From Bimastos eiseni (lineage: Eukaryota > Annelida > Clitellata > Crassiclitellata > Lumbricidae), in contig OY365814.1 in assembly GCA_959347315.1 (NCBI GenBank), positions 2,593,661-2,657,660 on the forward strand: DNA of 64,000 bases, written 5' to 3'. The notes under the pieces were generated by a model. That model searched no databases, was not told the origin of the DNA, and saw only the letters and a list, made by a program, of their open reading frames with translations. The stretch's first letter is position 1, and each line of letters opens with the position of its first letter. This document shows, in pieces, positions 11,316 through 21,360 of this stretch. A program made the position numbers and the translations under genes.

Positions 11316-11919
11316 ATGGAAGAAGTTACTGAGTATAATAGACGTGATCTTGGCCTAAAAGAAAGGCTTCAAATGCTAAAGCTAAAGAAAAGTATGATGC
11401 ACTAGGTGTAGAGATTAAAGATCTGTCAAACTATAGTCAACGGCCCGACGGCCATAAGCTGAGCAAGAAAGGAAAAGGTTCAGTATCTCCTATGCAAATG
11501 CAGGGTTTTAAGTTTGGTGAATTGCATATAGACCCCAACGCATTATCAACCGGAAAATCATGGGCATATATAGGTGGAAATCTAGTTTATCAAACTCATG
11601 CTGATGAAGCGCTATACAGTCTGTTAACGAAACGTTTTGTAAAGTCCAAACAATACTCTCCAGCAGCAATCTATACCTTTAGAAATCTCATACATCTACA
11701 TGGGATACCAGTAAACGGTCGTAGGAGCAACAAGTGTTACGGGGTGAAGGTGCAAATCACGTGCTGTTCTACAACAACCGCGACTCTCTCGTAGAAAGAC
11801 TGCAACTCCTCATGCCATCTATAGAAGTTGAAGACACTGGCCTGGACAACGAGATCTCGGCCATTCTCGAAGAACTGTTGCGATCTGGAGCTTCCCCAAA
11901 GAGTGAGCACTCCAATTGA
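11316..11919 (+). pseudogene. Conserved Polinton small gene with FKFGELHID block
   Basis: An ATG at 11316 is followed by a charged helical stretch that shifts frame near 11370. The conserved centre is GFKFGELHIDPNAL (11504 onward), followed by LLTKRF and YSPAAIYTFRNL. Near 11734 the frame changes again and the C-terminal part (VLFYNNRDSLVERLQLL) ends at TGA 11917-11919. This block order recurs next to the capsid genes in many invertebrate Polintons as an uncharacterised protein. At least two frameshifts are present. Confidence 0.6.
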
Positions 11920-11952
11920 ATCGAAGTTTGCTCGCTGTGTAAAGTGGCTAAA

Positions 11953-12736
11953 ATGGAGCGCGTTGAAGAAATCCTCAAAGAGATCCGAGACCTGACTCTG
12001 CCAAAAGAAAATCTTAGCATCCTGGTAACCACTGATTCCACCGAGTACACTACACACTTTTCTCCACCTCTGTATCTCGATCCGAAAAAAACGCTTTCAG
12101 ATGGCTTTCGTTAGACTCGAGACATACAACTTGATACCGAATGTTGATGACAGTAATAACGTCTTTGTCTACAGCTCCGACTCTGGTTTATCATGGAAAA
12201 CGATTACACTGTCCGAGGGATGTTACGAGATCCCGCAGATAAACTACACGATCCAACGACAGCTGGAAGAAAACGGTGATTGGAATAGGGAGAAGGGTAC
12301 TCATCACATCATAGTAGGTGCTAACAGTTCAACCCTGCGTGCCTATGTAGAGATTACGAACGCCACTTACCGCGTACACACGACTAGATCCGCAATTAAA
12401 TCTATGCTTGGCTTCAAGGATCAGATTCTTCATTCCGGTTACAATGAAGGAGAGAACACTGTTGAGACACTCTCGGTGAATGCTATACTCGTCAACTGCG
12501 ATATAATATCTGGGTCCTAAATCAACAGTGCTCAGACGCCGGTGATGTATAGTTTCTTTCCAGATGTCTCGCCAGGATATAAGATAATTGAATCACCTAA
12601 TAACCTGCTCTATCTACCAGTGGCACTTACCGGCAATGTCCATCGTATGCGAGTGTTTCTGACAGACGAAAATGGCAAGCAGTTGAACCTTTGTGGCGAA
12701 ACTATAACAACAAAATTTAACATACGTGGTGTATAG
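11953..12736 (+). pseudogene. Candidate minor capsid (penton-like, single jelly-roll) protein
   Basis: ATG at 11953 opens MERVEEILKEIRDLTLPK. The frame breaks in an A6 run near 12087, continues from 12101 (RLETYNLIPN, then GCYEIPQINYTIQRQ), and is cut by one in-frame TAA at 12518-12520 before resuming to TAG at 12734-12736 (YSFFPDVSPGYKIIESP, then GETITTKFNI). A protein of about 250 residues, beta-rich, next to the major capsid gene fits the minor capsid protein of Polintons and adintoviruses. The family call rests on conserved blocks and position; structure prediction would be needed to separate a penton from another jelly-roll. It is inactive as it stands. Confidence 0.55.
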
Positions 12737-12741
12737 AAATA

Positions 12742-12989
12742 TGTTCCTGATTGCAGCTAGACGAAGACGCCCCGAAATGGTGGGAGGACCATTGTGGGAG
12801 CGGGAATATTTTACTGGATGCCTAAGATTGCGAGTGCATTTGGTCGTGTAGGGAATTTTATCTCTGAAAACAAAGATTTGATAACAACGTGACGATTACC
12901 ACAAAGTCGTGCATGGAATTAAGCAGTATCTACTGCTGAGTCAACAGACTGATCTGATACAGACGCGGTATTTAAGAAAAGCGCTGCAG
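12742..12989 (+). pseudogene. Small Arg-rich ORF start and degenerate sequence before capsid fragment
   Basis: ATG at 12743 begins MFLIAARRRRPEMVGG. A frame change then gives a short Gly/Phe-rich stretch to about 12893. It resembles the start of a basic or membrane-active minor virion protein but is too broken to name. The N-terminal part of the major capsid gene, expected here, is missing. Confidence 0.3.
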
Positions 12990-13584
12990 CCGCCGGCCAA
13001 ATTACACTGTCTAAGTTGTCCTGGTTCAAGCCTCATGTGATTTCAGCTCTGAAATACAAGAACATGCTGATGAAACAGTTCGAATCGAAGGTCAAGGTGC
13101 CCGTAGCATTTCGTGCCATGCAGTGCGACAATATTTCTGTATCGAGGGCAGCGACTTAGCATTAAGTCGGGCACAGAAAAACCTGGCTGGATGCTTGTTG
13201 CCTTTCAGACAGGAAAGTCCACGAATCAAAATCAGAACCCAGCTCTCTTCGATCATGTGCGGGTCCGCAATATATACGCCATGCTTAATAGCGATCGATC
13301 TCACTTAGAAGGCTTTGCGAGACTTTAAGGAAGAGTTTTGTGGAATCGATTCACGTGAATCCTCGTGTCAAGTCACACCACTCGATTTCGTAGACTTATT
13401 TCCGATATTTGTCTTGGATATTGGCAGAAAACTGGAGCGACTGAAAACCACTGTACAAGACATACAGATCAAGGCAGACTTTGACGCCGCAGTGCCAGCC
13501 AACACTATGGCATACGCAGTGTTAATCAGCGATCGACTCCTGACACTCGAATTCGATGGCAGTAAATTCAACGTTGTCTATTAG
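12990..13584 (+). pseudogene. Major capsid protein (double jelly-roll) C-terminal fragment
   Basis: From about 13008 the frames spell conserved capsid blocks in order: LSWFKPHVI, KVKVPVAFRAMQCDNISV, then in other frames PGWMLVAFQTGKS and ALFDHVRVRNIYAML. Finally 13315-13584 contains TPLDFVDLFPIFVLDI and VPANTMAYAVLISDRLLTLE, ending at TAG. This matches the second half of the Polinton/adintovirus hexon-like protein. The first half is absent and at least three frame changes occur. It lies between the penton-like gene and the pX-like peptide, the order expected for the structural cassette. Confidence 0.65.
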
Positions 13585-13599
13585 ATTGGCATTCATCTA

Positions 13600-14036
13600 G
13601 AAATAAAAAAATAACTTTAGTCAGATATACATGCCAATACGAAGTCGGAGCACATGAGTTTGGTGTGTCGTTGACTGCGGGTCAGAAGCAAACGCTGGGC
13701 AAGGCTCCACACAGTGGTACAGGTGCTACAATCTGACTTTTTGGGAATCAACTTCATGGGGAAGATAAGTTCGGATTGACGAGGGGTCAGGTTAACCGCA
13801 TAGCGAAGAATATGGAGAAAGGACGCGGAATTGAGTTGATGTTCAGCAAAACGCAAATAGAAAAGATGTCTAAAATGGGTGGTTTTCTTCCGCTGTTGGC
13901 ACTGCTCCCAGCGATATTCGGTGGGTTATCAGCGGCTGGTGCCTTAGCTGGTGGGGAGGCCCGGGAGGCAAAGGCGGTGCATAGCAAACAAGCCAATGAC
14001 TCGGCTCTCGCCGAGGCACAGCGTCACAATCGTTAA
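13600..14036 (+). pseudogene. pX-like hydrophobic virion peptide precursor
   Basis: Upstream sequence (from about 13600, FGVSLTAGQKQTLGKAPHSG) shifts frame into 13776-14036, which gives MTRGQVNRIAKNMEKGRG, then a hydrophobic helix after KMGGFLPLLALLPAIFGG and Gly/Ala-rich sequence. The layout (basic segment, GGFLPLL, small-residue-rich helix) matches the adenovirus pX-like peptides reported for adintoviruses and Polintons. The stop is TAA at 14034-14036. Placement just before the protease also fits. Confidence 0.6.
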
Positions 14037-14229
14037 ATCGAGGATGATATTCGACCGGCTGGCAAGGGATTATTCCTAGATCGTCAGCCTATCATCACTC
14101 CCATCACCGGGGGTTGTTGTCCAATGTGCAAGGGATCGGGTCTATTCCTCGGGCAAAAAATTGAAACTTTTGAGCAAGTTTTAAATCAAGAAAGCTGGCG
14201 AGGCGCTACCAAATTTCCGTGGAGACTTC
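14037..14229 (+). pseudogene. Degenerate linker with CPMCKGSG block
   Basis: Out of frame with its neighbours, this part reads GLFLDRQPIITP and CCPMCKGSGLFLGQK, a Cys/Gly pattern. It may be the end of the pX-like precursor or the start of the protease; I cannot decide. Confidence 0.3.
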
Positions 14230-14538
14230 ATGCGTGATGGCCTACCTACCGCACCGTATGAGAAGAAGTGTGGAGTCCTCAATCTGGACTCTAGCGTTGG
14301 TGATGGCACTCACTGGGTTGCTTACTGGTTGGATGGGCCCAAGGCCTTTAACTTCGATAGTTATGGGTTGACTCAACCTAACGAACTCGCTCGATATTTA
14401 GGTTGCTCCATTAAGACACAATTGTTCTAGTTACAGGGTTTCTGCGATGTAATGTGTGGACCCCTCTGTTTACTCGTACTCAAAGAGCTCGCTGGTGGAC
14501 GTAAATTTGAACATATCATTCTTGAACTAATAGATTGA
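14180..14538 (+). pseudogene. Adenain-like (C5/Ulp1 fold) cysteine protease
   Basis: This type of enzyme matures capsid proteins. Catalytic landmarks appear in order: the His in DGTHWVAYW (near 14302), the acidic residue region in FNFDSYGL (near 14350), and the nucleophile Cys region CDVMCGPLCLLVLK (near 14441). The clean frame runs 14230-14430. A single in-frame TAG at 14428-14430 separates it from the Cys-containing end, which terminates at TGA 14536-14538. Upstream in the same frame LPNFRGDF precedes the first Met, so the original start lies further 5'. Length is short (about 115-120 codons) but near that of Polinton proteases. Confidence 0.8.
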
Positions 14539-14552
14539 GCTGTATAAGAACG

Positions 14553-16488
14553 ATGCCGGTCGATAAGTTTGGTAGAAGTTTTACGGGTGCGACAGTAGGA
14601 GGAGGAGCATGGCAGTTCAGCACGGGTGGACTAATTCATAATACTGGGGATATCATGCTTGAAAGTCTCTAGGTTGGTGGATTTCGAGTCACAAATGTGA
14701 GTGGGCCTATAGAAAAAACCGATGCTGCAAGTAAGGGATAGGCGGATACGCTGGACCTGGATGATCTGCAACTCTCTGGTGGAACGATGACTGGAACTAT
14801 AGACATGGGTGGACACAGAATAATTAGGCTTCCCGCTCCACAATCCAAAGACGATGCCGCAACTTGGGGCACGGTATGCAGATCAGCAGGCTGATGCTGC
14901 CGAGAAGCACGCTAAACAGAAATTAGTACTCTCTCCAAGCGTTGCACAGACGAAAAGAATGTCGCACTGAGTATTGAACTGGGTACTTCGATTCGTCGAT
15001 ATGTGGACGAGAAAGACAGCGCCTTAAACGTGGCTCTTAGGTCGTACACAGACCAAAACAATACACGGACGAAAAGACTGCAGCAGCAAAACAGTATGCA
15101 AACGAACGGCAAATTACCCCCAGAGATATTCACCTGCTGAAAGCCGGTGATACCGTGACAGATGATTCGATTATGAGCGGTAAAAGAGTGACTGGCCTTC
15201 CCACTGATGCACCAACATCTGAAAGCAATGCTGCGAGTAACGGGCAAGTAACAAAAGTGGTTGAAAACAGCATGATAAACTTTGTTAGAGCGCCCATTGA
15301 CCAGTTACACGTAGCCAACAAACGATATGTTGATGCTGAGAGTGCTACAACCAGGCAGTAGGCATGGGATCAAGATACTTTGGTTAAAGAATATGCAGAT
15401 TAGAAGGATACGGCTCTCAGGTCATATACGGGTCAGAAGCATGCTGCTGCCAGGGAATAAGCAGGGCAAAGAACAAACTTTGCAAAGCAGTATGCCAACG
15501 CACAAGTCATCGCTCTTAGAACTGAAACAAACTCACAGGATGCTATAATTAGAAGAGATCACTTGCTCAAAGCTGGTGGTACAATGACTGGTGATTTTAT
15601 TATTGGGGTAAAAGAGTGACTGGCCTCCCCGCAGCTGCACCAATGTCAGAAAGTGATGCCGCCAGTATCGCACAAGTATCAAAAGTGGTTGGCGAAATCA
15701 TGACAAACCTTAATAGAGCGCCCACGGTACCGCTACATGTGACAAACAGGCAATATGTAGATACTCAGTTCAAGGACACGATACTAAACACCGCCGTCAG
15801 GCAGTATGTAGAAACTCGGGATGCTATCATTAGGGGTGCTCACGTGCTGAAAGCAGACGATACCATGACTGGTGATTTGATTATGGGTTGTAAGAGAGTT
15901 ACTGGTCTTCACACAGATGCACCAACATCTGAAAGCGATTCTTCCAGTATAGCGCAAGTCACAAAGGTGACCAGTGACACAATTAACCAATACATGAGTA
16001 ATCTGAAGTTTCTCTGTTATACCTGTCACATTCCACCATTATTCAACACAAGTAACTATACGGGTTTTGAGGTCAGCGCAAGTACAGAACGCAGTAATTT
16101 TCCTGCAATTTCTGCTTTTTTCTCCGTAGGTCGTATTGGTAGCGTAATTAGTAGCTGGGTTCCCGAAGGTAATGATAGACTACGTTGGTTACAGATTGAA
16201 TGTCCGACGCCTGTACGCATTTGGATCTTTGGTTCAGATGCCCCGTCCTGTAACATTAGTGGAGCCGTTCGTGATTATCCTGATAAACTTATTTTCACGG
16301 ACCTGTACGATTCAAACAGCGAGTCGCCTAGGAACTTATTTCAAACTGTGCGAGACTATCAAATCGACTCTGTCAAAACATATAAATTCTATAGGTTTAC
16401 TACCCCTCGCCATACTACAGAAAGAGCAACGACAGTCTCAGGTAAAAATGTCAGATATTCACATATTTTAAAGTTGGGGATTGAATAG
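14553..16488 (+). pseudogene. Fibre-like protein with phage-tail-fibre repeats and C-terminal head
   Basis: ATG at 14553 (MPVDKFGRSF) follows the protease by 14 bp. The shaft holds at least four repeats of a tail-fibre type: GGTMTGTIDMGGHRI (near 14779), GDTVTDDSIMSGKRVTGL (15147), GGTMTGDFII then KRVTGLP (15575) and DDTMTGDLIMGCKRVTGL (15856). Each is followed by an APxSESxAAS segment and often NxxYVDxx. The longest open stretch, 15616-16488 (290 residues), ends in a non-repetitive, Trp/Tyr-containing domain (WLQIECPTPVRIWIFG, then YKFYRFTT) that resembles a discoidin-like beta-sandwich; this would be the receptor-binding head (inference). Stops and frame changes before 15616 break the shaft. 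This repeat architecture is well known in bacteriophage tail fibres and unusual in an animal element. Confidence 0.65.
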
Positions 16489-16559
16489 TATAAGAACGAA
16501 AGATTGTTGACTCACTTTATAAGACTCGAGGCTATCTCAGACAAAACGGGGAAACGAAT

Positions 16560-16921
16560 ATGCATAAATATGACCTCGACGATTTGGTTGGATTGACCAA
16601 CTGGGGATACGATATCCCACAACCCACAGCAGATATGTTGGCTACAGTACCTCAGGAACATATCGACTTTGTGTCAAAAGACTATTTTACTCGTGGCATT
16701 CATACATCTAGCGGTTCATTGGCCTCAAATGCGTGGCAGAATGTTTCATTAATAGCAGCTTGATATCCCTGTATAACCTAAGAGAACTCCCCAGATATGA
16801 TATATATATAGATCTTGGATTCTGGAAGTTAACACTGCTCGGCGCGAGTTCAGATGAAGCATCGATTCGCATCATGGATTGGACAGTGGACGTTTCTAAT
16901 TCGCAATTTGAGGAGCTGTAA
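16560..16921 (+). pseudogene. Accessory protein after fibre, unrecognised
   Basis: ATG at 16560 gives MHKYDLDDLVGLTNWGYDIP and runs to TGA at 16761-16763. A second frame then runs to 16921 (IYIDLGFWKLTLLGASSD). The length and direction fit a small element protein of about 120 residues broken by one frameshift. No motif is recognised. Confidence 0.4.
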
Positions 16922-16972
16922 ACACTCCGGATGTTTTATTAACCATAATGTTACTGTTAGAAGAACTATAAA

Positions 16973-17608
16973 ATGTCTTTACATCCAAATCTAGCAGCCT
17001 CAAAAGCCTCAGATGAAACTTCACCGCCAACGAAGGACTCCTTTGAGACAGCGCCGCAGGCTTTCCGTCTGCTGAAGATTGGGAAGCTGGAGACGTTCCT
17101 GAGGTCGGAGGTTGAGGCTCGCAGTCGTCTGTTCAAAAATATAAAAGATCTGTTAATTTCATTAACGGTGCGTAGGCAACTTTTGCACTTTTGGCCTTGG
17201 AACAGGTGCTGGAGGCACTGCATTTTTAGTAACAGGGGTCGGACTAGTTCCAGGAATAGCTTTCGAGATCGTGACGGGGTTGTGAGTCTGCACGATATTG
17301 CCTGTCTTGCCATCAGTAGAAGATGCTCTGCCATGGTAGGAAAACACGAGGCTATACGCATTCTAGCCAGCAGTAAATTGAACACCATCCACAGTCATGT
17401 TTTGAAAGCCTTGGAGGATAATGAGATCAGTGAGGATGAATTTAAGCTAATTCTTGAGGAAGTAGAAAAGTATCGTGATATGAAAGACCAGATTCGATTC
17501 AAAGCTGTTGGTGGTTCTATCGAAGAGAAAATAAAAAAAGATCTATACAAACACGGTCACGATGCAGCCAGAGAAGAATTTTTAAAGCAACATGCAAATT
17601 CAGTTTAG
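16973..17608 (+). CDS. Conserved accessory Polinton protein, 211 aa
   Basis: This is the longest clean frame of the right half. The N-terminus is charged. The centre (about residues 65-115) is basic and Trp/Arg-rich, and looks like a frame-shifted stretch where relatives have a hydrophobic segment. The C-terminal third is helical and well ordered: KHEAIRILASSKLNTI, then ALEDNEISEDEFKLILEEV and YRDMKDQIRFKA. Proteins with this C-terminus sit next to fibre genes in many invertebrate Polintons, role unknown. Starting at 16973 gives an uninterrupted frame to TAG at 17606-17608, but the odd central part suggests two compensating indels. Confidence 0.5.
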   Translation: MSLHPNLAASKASDETSPPTKDSFETAPQAFRLLKIGKLETFLRSEVEARSRLFKNIKDLLISLTVRRQLLHFWPWNRCWRHCIFSNRGRTSSRNSFRDRDGVVSLHDIACLAISRRCSAMVGKHEAIRILASSKLNTIHSHVLKALEDNEISEDEFKLILEEVEKYRDMKDQIRFKAVGGSIEEKIKKDLYKHGHDAAREEFLKQHANSV

Positions 17609-19440
17609 AATTAAACTCTAAATGCTGGTCTGACTCCACAGCAAAAAGACTCTCCTCTTTCCGTGATACTCTGACCCCGACAGCACCACCAAACTATTTA
17701 GAGACCTTGTAGAGACACAATAATTCACAATATGTCCAAATCATAGTGGCATGTGTTTCGCAAATCGTAGGGTCCTCCAAGATCGTATGAAAGACAGTCT
17801 ATTTTTATCGATGATAACCTTTTCCATTCTCTGATGAGTCTTCTGTTTGGATCTCAGTAGTACAGTTTTTTGACGTATTATGGCTTGGTTATAAGGTATA
17901 CACAGCTCTACTCTGCAATTTACTCCTATACCACACCCTGATAATGATTTTATCACCAATCCACCTCTTGATATCTGATAATTATGTATGTAGCAATACT
18001 TTACCGACACAGTATCGATTACAAGTGGTTGTTTTACCGCACAGTATTCAAGCACACTTATTCAACGCTTTTGGCATCTTGTAACTCTTAACATCCATAA
18101 ACACCAAAATTGTTCAATTTGAAAAGTACTTGTTAGCATACGCTATTAATCATACTTCCATCAGCACAGAGAACACAAAACAGTGTCATTTCCCGCGATG
18201 AGTTCTCCAGCTACGTGGGATGTCCTTCGCATACGAGACCATCACGGAGAAAGAGGTGGTTGCATTCAGCATCAGGTTACCTGTGAGGCTCCATGGACCC
18301 AAGGACCCTGAATTCAAATTAGCGTTTGTGGAGGAGGAGATTATTCTTTATAACTGTAGTCAGCGTCTAGTTACTGCAGAGAAATGTCCCGGAATGGGTT
18401 TTTTCTGAGTTGACAACCCTGCCTACAACACATATATCCACCAAATGCAATACATACGTAAACTTGAATGTAGGTGTAACAAAATTGTTCTACCCAGGCA
18501 AGCTCTTTGTAGAAGAATTCCCATGCACATCAGTAATATTGAAAACATCGTCGCTGTTCTGTCGTGTTTTTGCCACAGAGACACGAAAGATCTGAAACAA
18601 GTAATGATACAGAATGAAGTAAACTCGCATTTCTAGTGTTGCAGCTGTACTGTCATGGCACATTTATTTAAACACAAAAAGTATGCAATTATACCACAGT
18701 AGGGGCAAGCTGACAGACACTTTATCGGAACTTTAAGTTAACCCATTAATGCATGAATTTTTCCACGGTGCTACTATATTATCATATGTCTTCAGACTAA
18801 ACAATAAGAGATCAAGTGCTAATAAAATGTTTTTGGTGAAAAGAATGAAAGATAAAAGAGTCCTATAAAAAGGACGCTATGCGTTACAGGGCACAGGTAA
18901 ATTCCAATCCAAAATTGTGAAAAGTGTGGTGTCCTTAAAAAAGGACGCTATGCAATAATGGGGAAATACCTTTCTTCCTTTTTAGCATGCTCAAATTTTT
19001 CTGTAAGCCATGATGTGGCCTGTCATCTGGCAAAGTAGGCTTATTTGTTACAATAAACGAATATCATCATCAACAACGAACAGCTCCCCATGTTTGCAGC
19101 ATTGGCGAGCTAGTATTCTGACCACATACAGGCAAAGCAACGAACACGCATAGTGGCCTATTCTGATGCTGAACTGTAAATATTGCCGGGGAAACTTCGA
19201 GCCGGATGCATCGTACAGGTTCTTTCATATCGTGTGGTTTCAGCTGAACTGTTCCTTTCTCTGAAGAAGTGACCGCTTTAACACACTGATTTATATTTAA
19301 AAGTTAACAGAAACGCAACAGTCGGATACGCATCGTCCTACAAGAATTCGGTCCAAACACTAAGAGGTTCCCATCACCAGCGTCTTATATAGCGAAGTGA
19401 ATACAAAAGCCTATCTCTACGTACAAGTGTCCCTCCCTTT
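17609..19440. other. Right flank of Polinton; no recognised gene
   Basis: Open frames at 18055-17741 (minus, 104 residues) and 18220-18408 then 18410-18636 (plus) show no motif I know; the plus pair has a Cys-rich end (LECRCNKIVLPR). They might be leftover element genes. A repeat of the form gtcct(t)a..aaaaaggacgctatgc occurs at 18859-18883 and 18931-18953, each itself a small palindrome (gtcct/aggac). A ttaaccc with a following gcatgaattt at 18738 looks like a piggyBac-type end but has no partner. Confidence 0.35.
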
Positions 19441-19790
19441 AGTAACCCAATTTCAGCCGGTGTAGTAGGCCAAATACACTCTCCATCTTAAACACTCCCG
19501 GGTCAATATATCCTAGAAAAAGTTGACCCGGGAGTTAATTCTTCCTAGAAACAACTGAATAGTGGAGTGCATTGTACCTGGGAAATACACACACCCCCTG
19601 GTGAATAGACACTACTTTGGAGTTAATACTTCTTAGGATAAATTGACTACCCATTTCGAATGTAATAGAGGAGTTAATTCTACCTGGAAAAACTGACTCC
19701 CGGGAGTTAATTATTCCTAGAATAAATTGACTCCCCAACCGAATGCAATAGGGAAGTTAATTCTACCGAGAACAAACTGTTACAATCGCT
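19441..19790. repeat. Left arm of fold-back structure: palindromic-unit array
   Basis: Tandem imperfect units of the form gggagttaatt..tcctag.ataaattgactccc. This is the reverse complement of the much longer array at 22.64-23.72 kb, so the two face each other around about 2.85 kb. Even the outer variant ggagtg(c/t)attgtacc is shared in inverted order. Confidence 0.8.
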
Positions 19791-19799
19791 AGAATCTTG

Positions 19800-21294
19800 C
19801 CTCAACATAGGATTTCTGGACAACTTAGCTCTCGGCGGCGATATGGAAACTGGCCAGGGACATGCGGGCTATAGCTGAATTGGGGCCACGGTTGGGCGTT
19901 CACCTTAACCCAACTAAGTGCGAAGTTTTATCGCCGGACGCTTTTTGGAGATGACACCGCCCTTGTCAAACTACACTAGGATGGAGGTCATTACATTGAG
20001 TTTTTTGGGGACCCCACTGTTTCTAGGGAGGGCGCTGGACGATACCATGAAACGTCACTGCGATAAGTTCCGCCGAGCTCTGGGTAGACTGCGCCTGTTG
20101 CCAGCACAGAACGCCCTGATTTTGCTGCGCTCATCTTTCGGTGCTAAACGGTTGAGCTATCTACTCCGGTGTTCTCCTTGCCTTGATCACCCAGCCCTAG
20201 GTACACTGGATGGACTGATGAGGTCGAACCTTGAGACAATTGTCAACTGCTCTCTAAATGACATCCAATGGCTGCAGGCCGCGCTTGCAATCAGAGATGG
20301 CGGACTTGGCATCCGAAGAGTCGTATCGCTGGCTTCTTCAGCTTACTTGGCCTCAGCCGCGTCGACTCTCGAACTGCAGACCTCCATCCTTGCAGCCGTT
20401 GTGGCAGTCCCCGATCAGTATGTGGCAGACCCTATGGAAGTACGACGAGACACCTTGCCCGCGATTATGCATCCTCTGCCCGTCAAACAGAGCATTTGGG
20501 ACCGGCCTCTGATTTATAAGAATAAGGCGGAAATCCGCCGGTGAGCTGTTGGTCTGGTCAGTCATGCCAGGCTGGACGCTATAAGCAGTCCTCATTCAGC
20601 TGACTGGCTGTCCGCGCTTCCGATTGCCGCATGTGGTCTCGTACTTGACAATGAGGCAGTCCGGGTGGCAATGGGCCTGAGGCTGGGATTTGATTTATGT
20701 AGTCGTCATACATGTCACTGCGGCGATGAGGTTGGTCCCGAGGGTCACCACGGTTTCGTTTGTAGGAGGGCCCTGGGTCGTTTCCTACGTCACCACATCA
20801 TAAACGACATCATATGGCGTGCCCTCCTCCGAGCAGATATTCCAAGTATCAGGGAACCGGCGGGCCTCTTTAGATCCGATGGCAAAAGACCTGATGGCGC
20901 AACCCTCGTACCCTGGTCATGCGGAAAATACTTGGCGTGGGATGCCACGATTGTGCATACTTGTGCCATTTCATATATCACACCAACGGCCGGTTTGGTC
21001 GGGCCGGCATCGATGCAGGCGGCCAATCGCAAAACCCTGAAATATGGTGGGCTGCCTACATCCTACCTATTTCAACCTGTGGCCATCGAGACCTTTGGCC
21101 CTCTCGAGCCTTCTGCTTCTGATTTTGCCTTTCATCTGCCTTTCATCAATGAAATTGGCAGCCGTATCTCTTCTATTAGTGGTGACAAGCGCGAGTCAAT
21201 CTTCCTTTTCCAACGTCTGTCTATCACCATACAGCGGCACAATCTTGTCGCATTTAACGGTACCTTCTCTTCAAGCCTTGATGACGAGGCCTGA
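19800..21294 (+). pseudogene. Retrotransposon RT C-terminus plus restriction-like endonuclease
   Basis: At 19813 the reverse-transcriptase catalytic box reads FLDNLALGG, with the second Asp of the usual DD replaced by Asn. A one-base shift leads to the RT thumb-like region 19918-20544 (FRRALGRLRLLPAQNALIL). A stop at 20542-20544 is followed by 20665-21294, which has a CCHC cluster (HTCHCGDEVGPEGHHGFVC) and a PD-(D/E)XK nuclease signature: RHHIINDIIWRAL, GKRPDG, LAWDATIV. Such RT plus REL-endonuclease proteins belong to site-selective non-LTR retrotransposon lineages. The N-terminal RT part is gone. The 3' end at 21294 runs into an (AATAAC)-type repeat, as do the family's other fragments at 26.9-28.2 kb. 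Confidence 0.7.
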
Positions 21295-21360
21295 CCATCC
21301 AGATAATTTCGCATCATATATTATTATTTTTGTCCCTGGGGGAATGACGCACCTTACGGC

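Larger units (their letters stand above)
5240..17608. mobile_element. Polinton/Maverick (adintovirus-like) element, decayed
   Basis: About 12.4 kb carries the diagnostic set of a self-replicating virus-like transposon: protein-primed DNA polymerase B, retroviral-type integrase, A32-like packaging ATPase, adenain-like cysteine protease, double jelly-roll capsid C-terminus and a penton-like protein, plus PLA2-like, pX-like and fibre genes. Polymerase and the structural genes read plus; integrase and the PLA2-like gene read minus in the middle. This arrangement, with integrase not terminal, is unusual. All major genes carry stops, frameshifts or internal deletions, so the copy is inactive. Terminal inverted repeats and the 6-bp target duplication were not found; the edges given are those of the outermost genes. 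Confidence 0.85.

Noticed and set aside
18738..18760. piggyBac-like ttaaccc terminus
   Set aside because: No partner terminus with gggttaa and no transposase nearby.
20258..20595. Three more frames of about 80 residues overlapping the RT fragment
   Set aside because: Shadows of the RT/REL coding frame in other frames and on the opposite strand.
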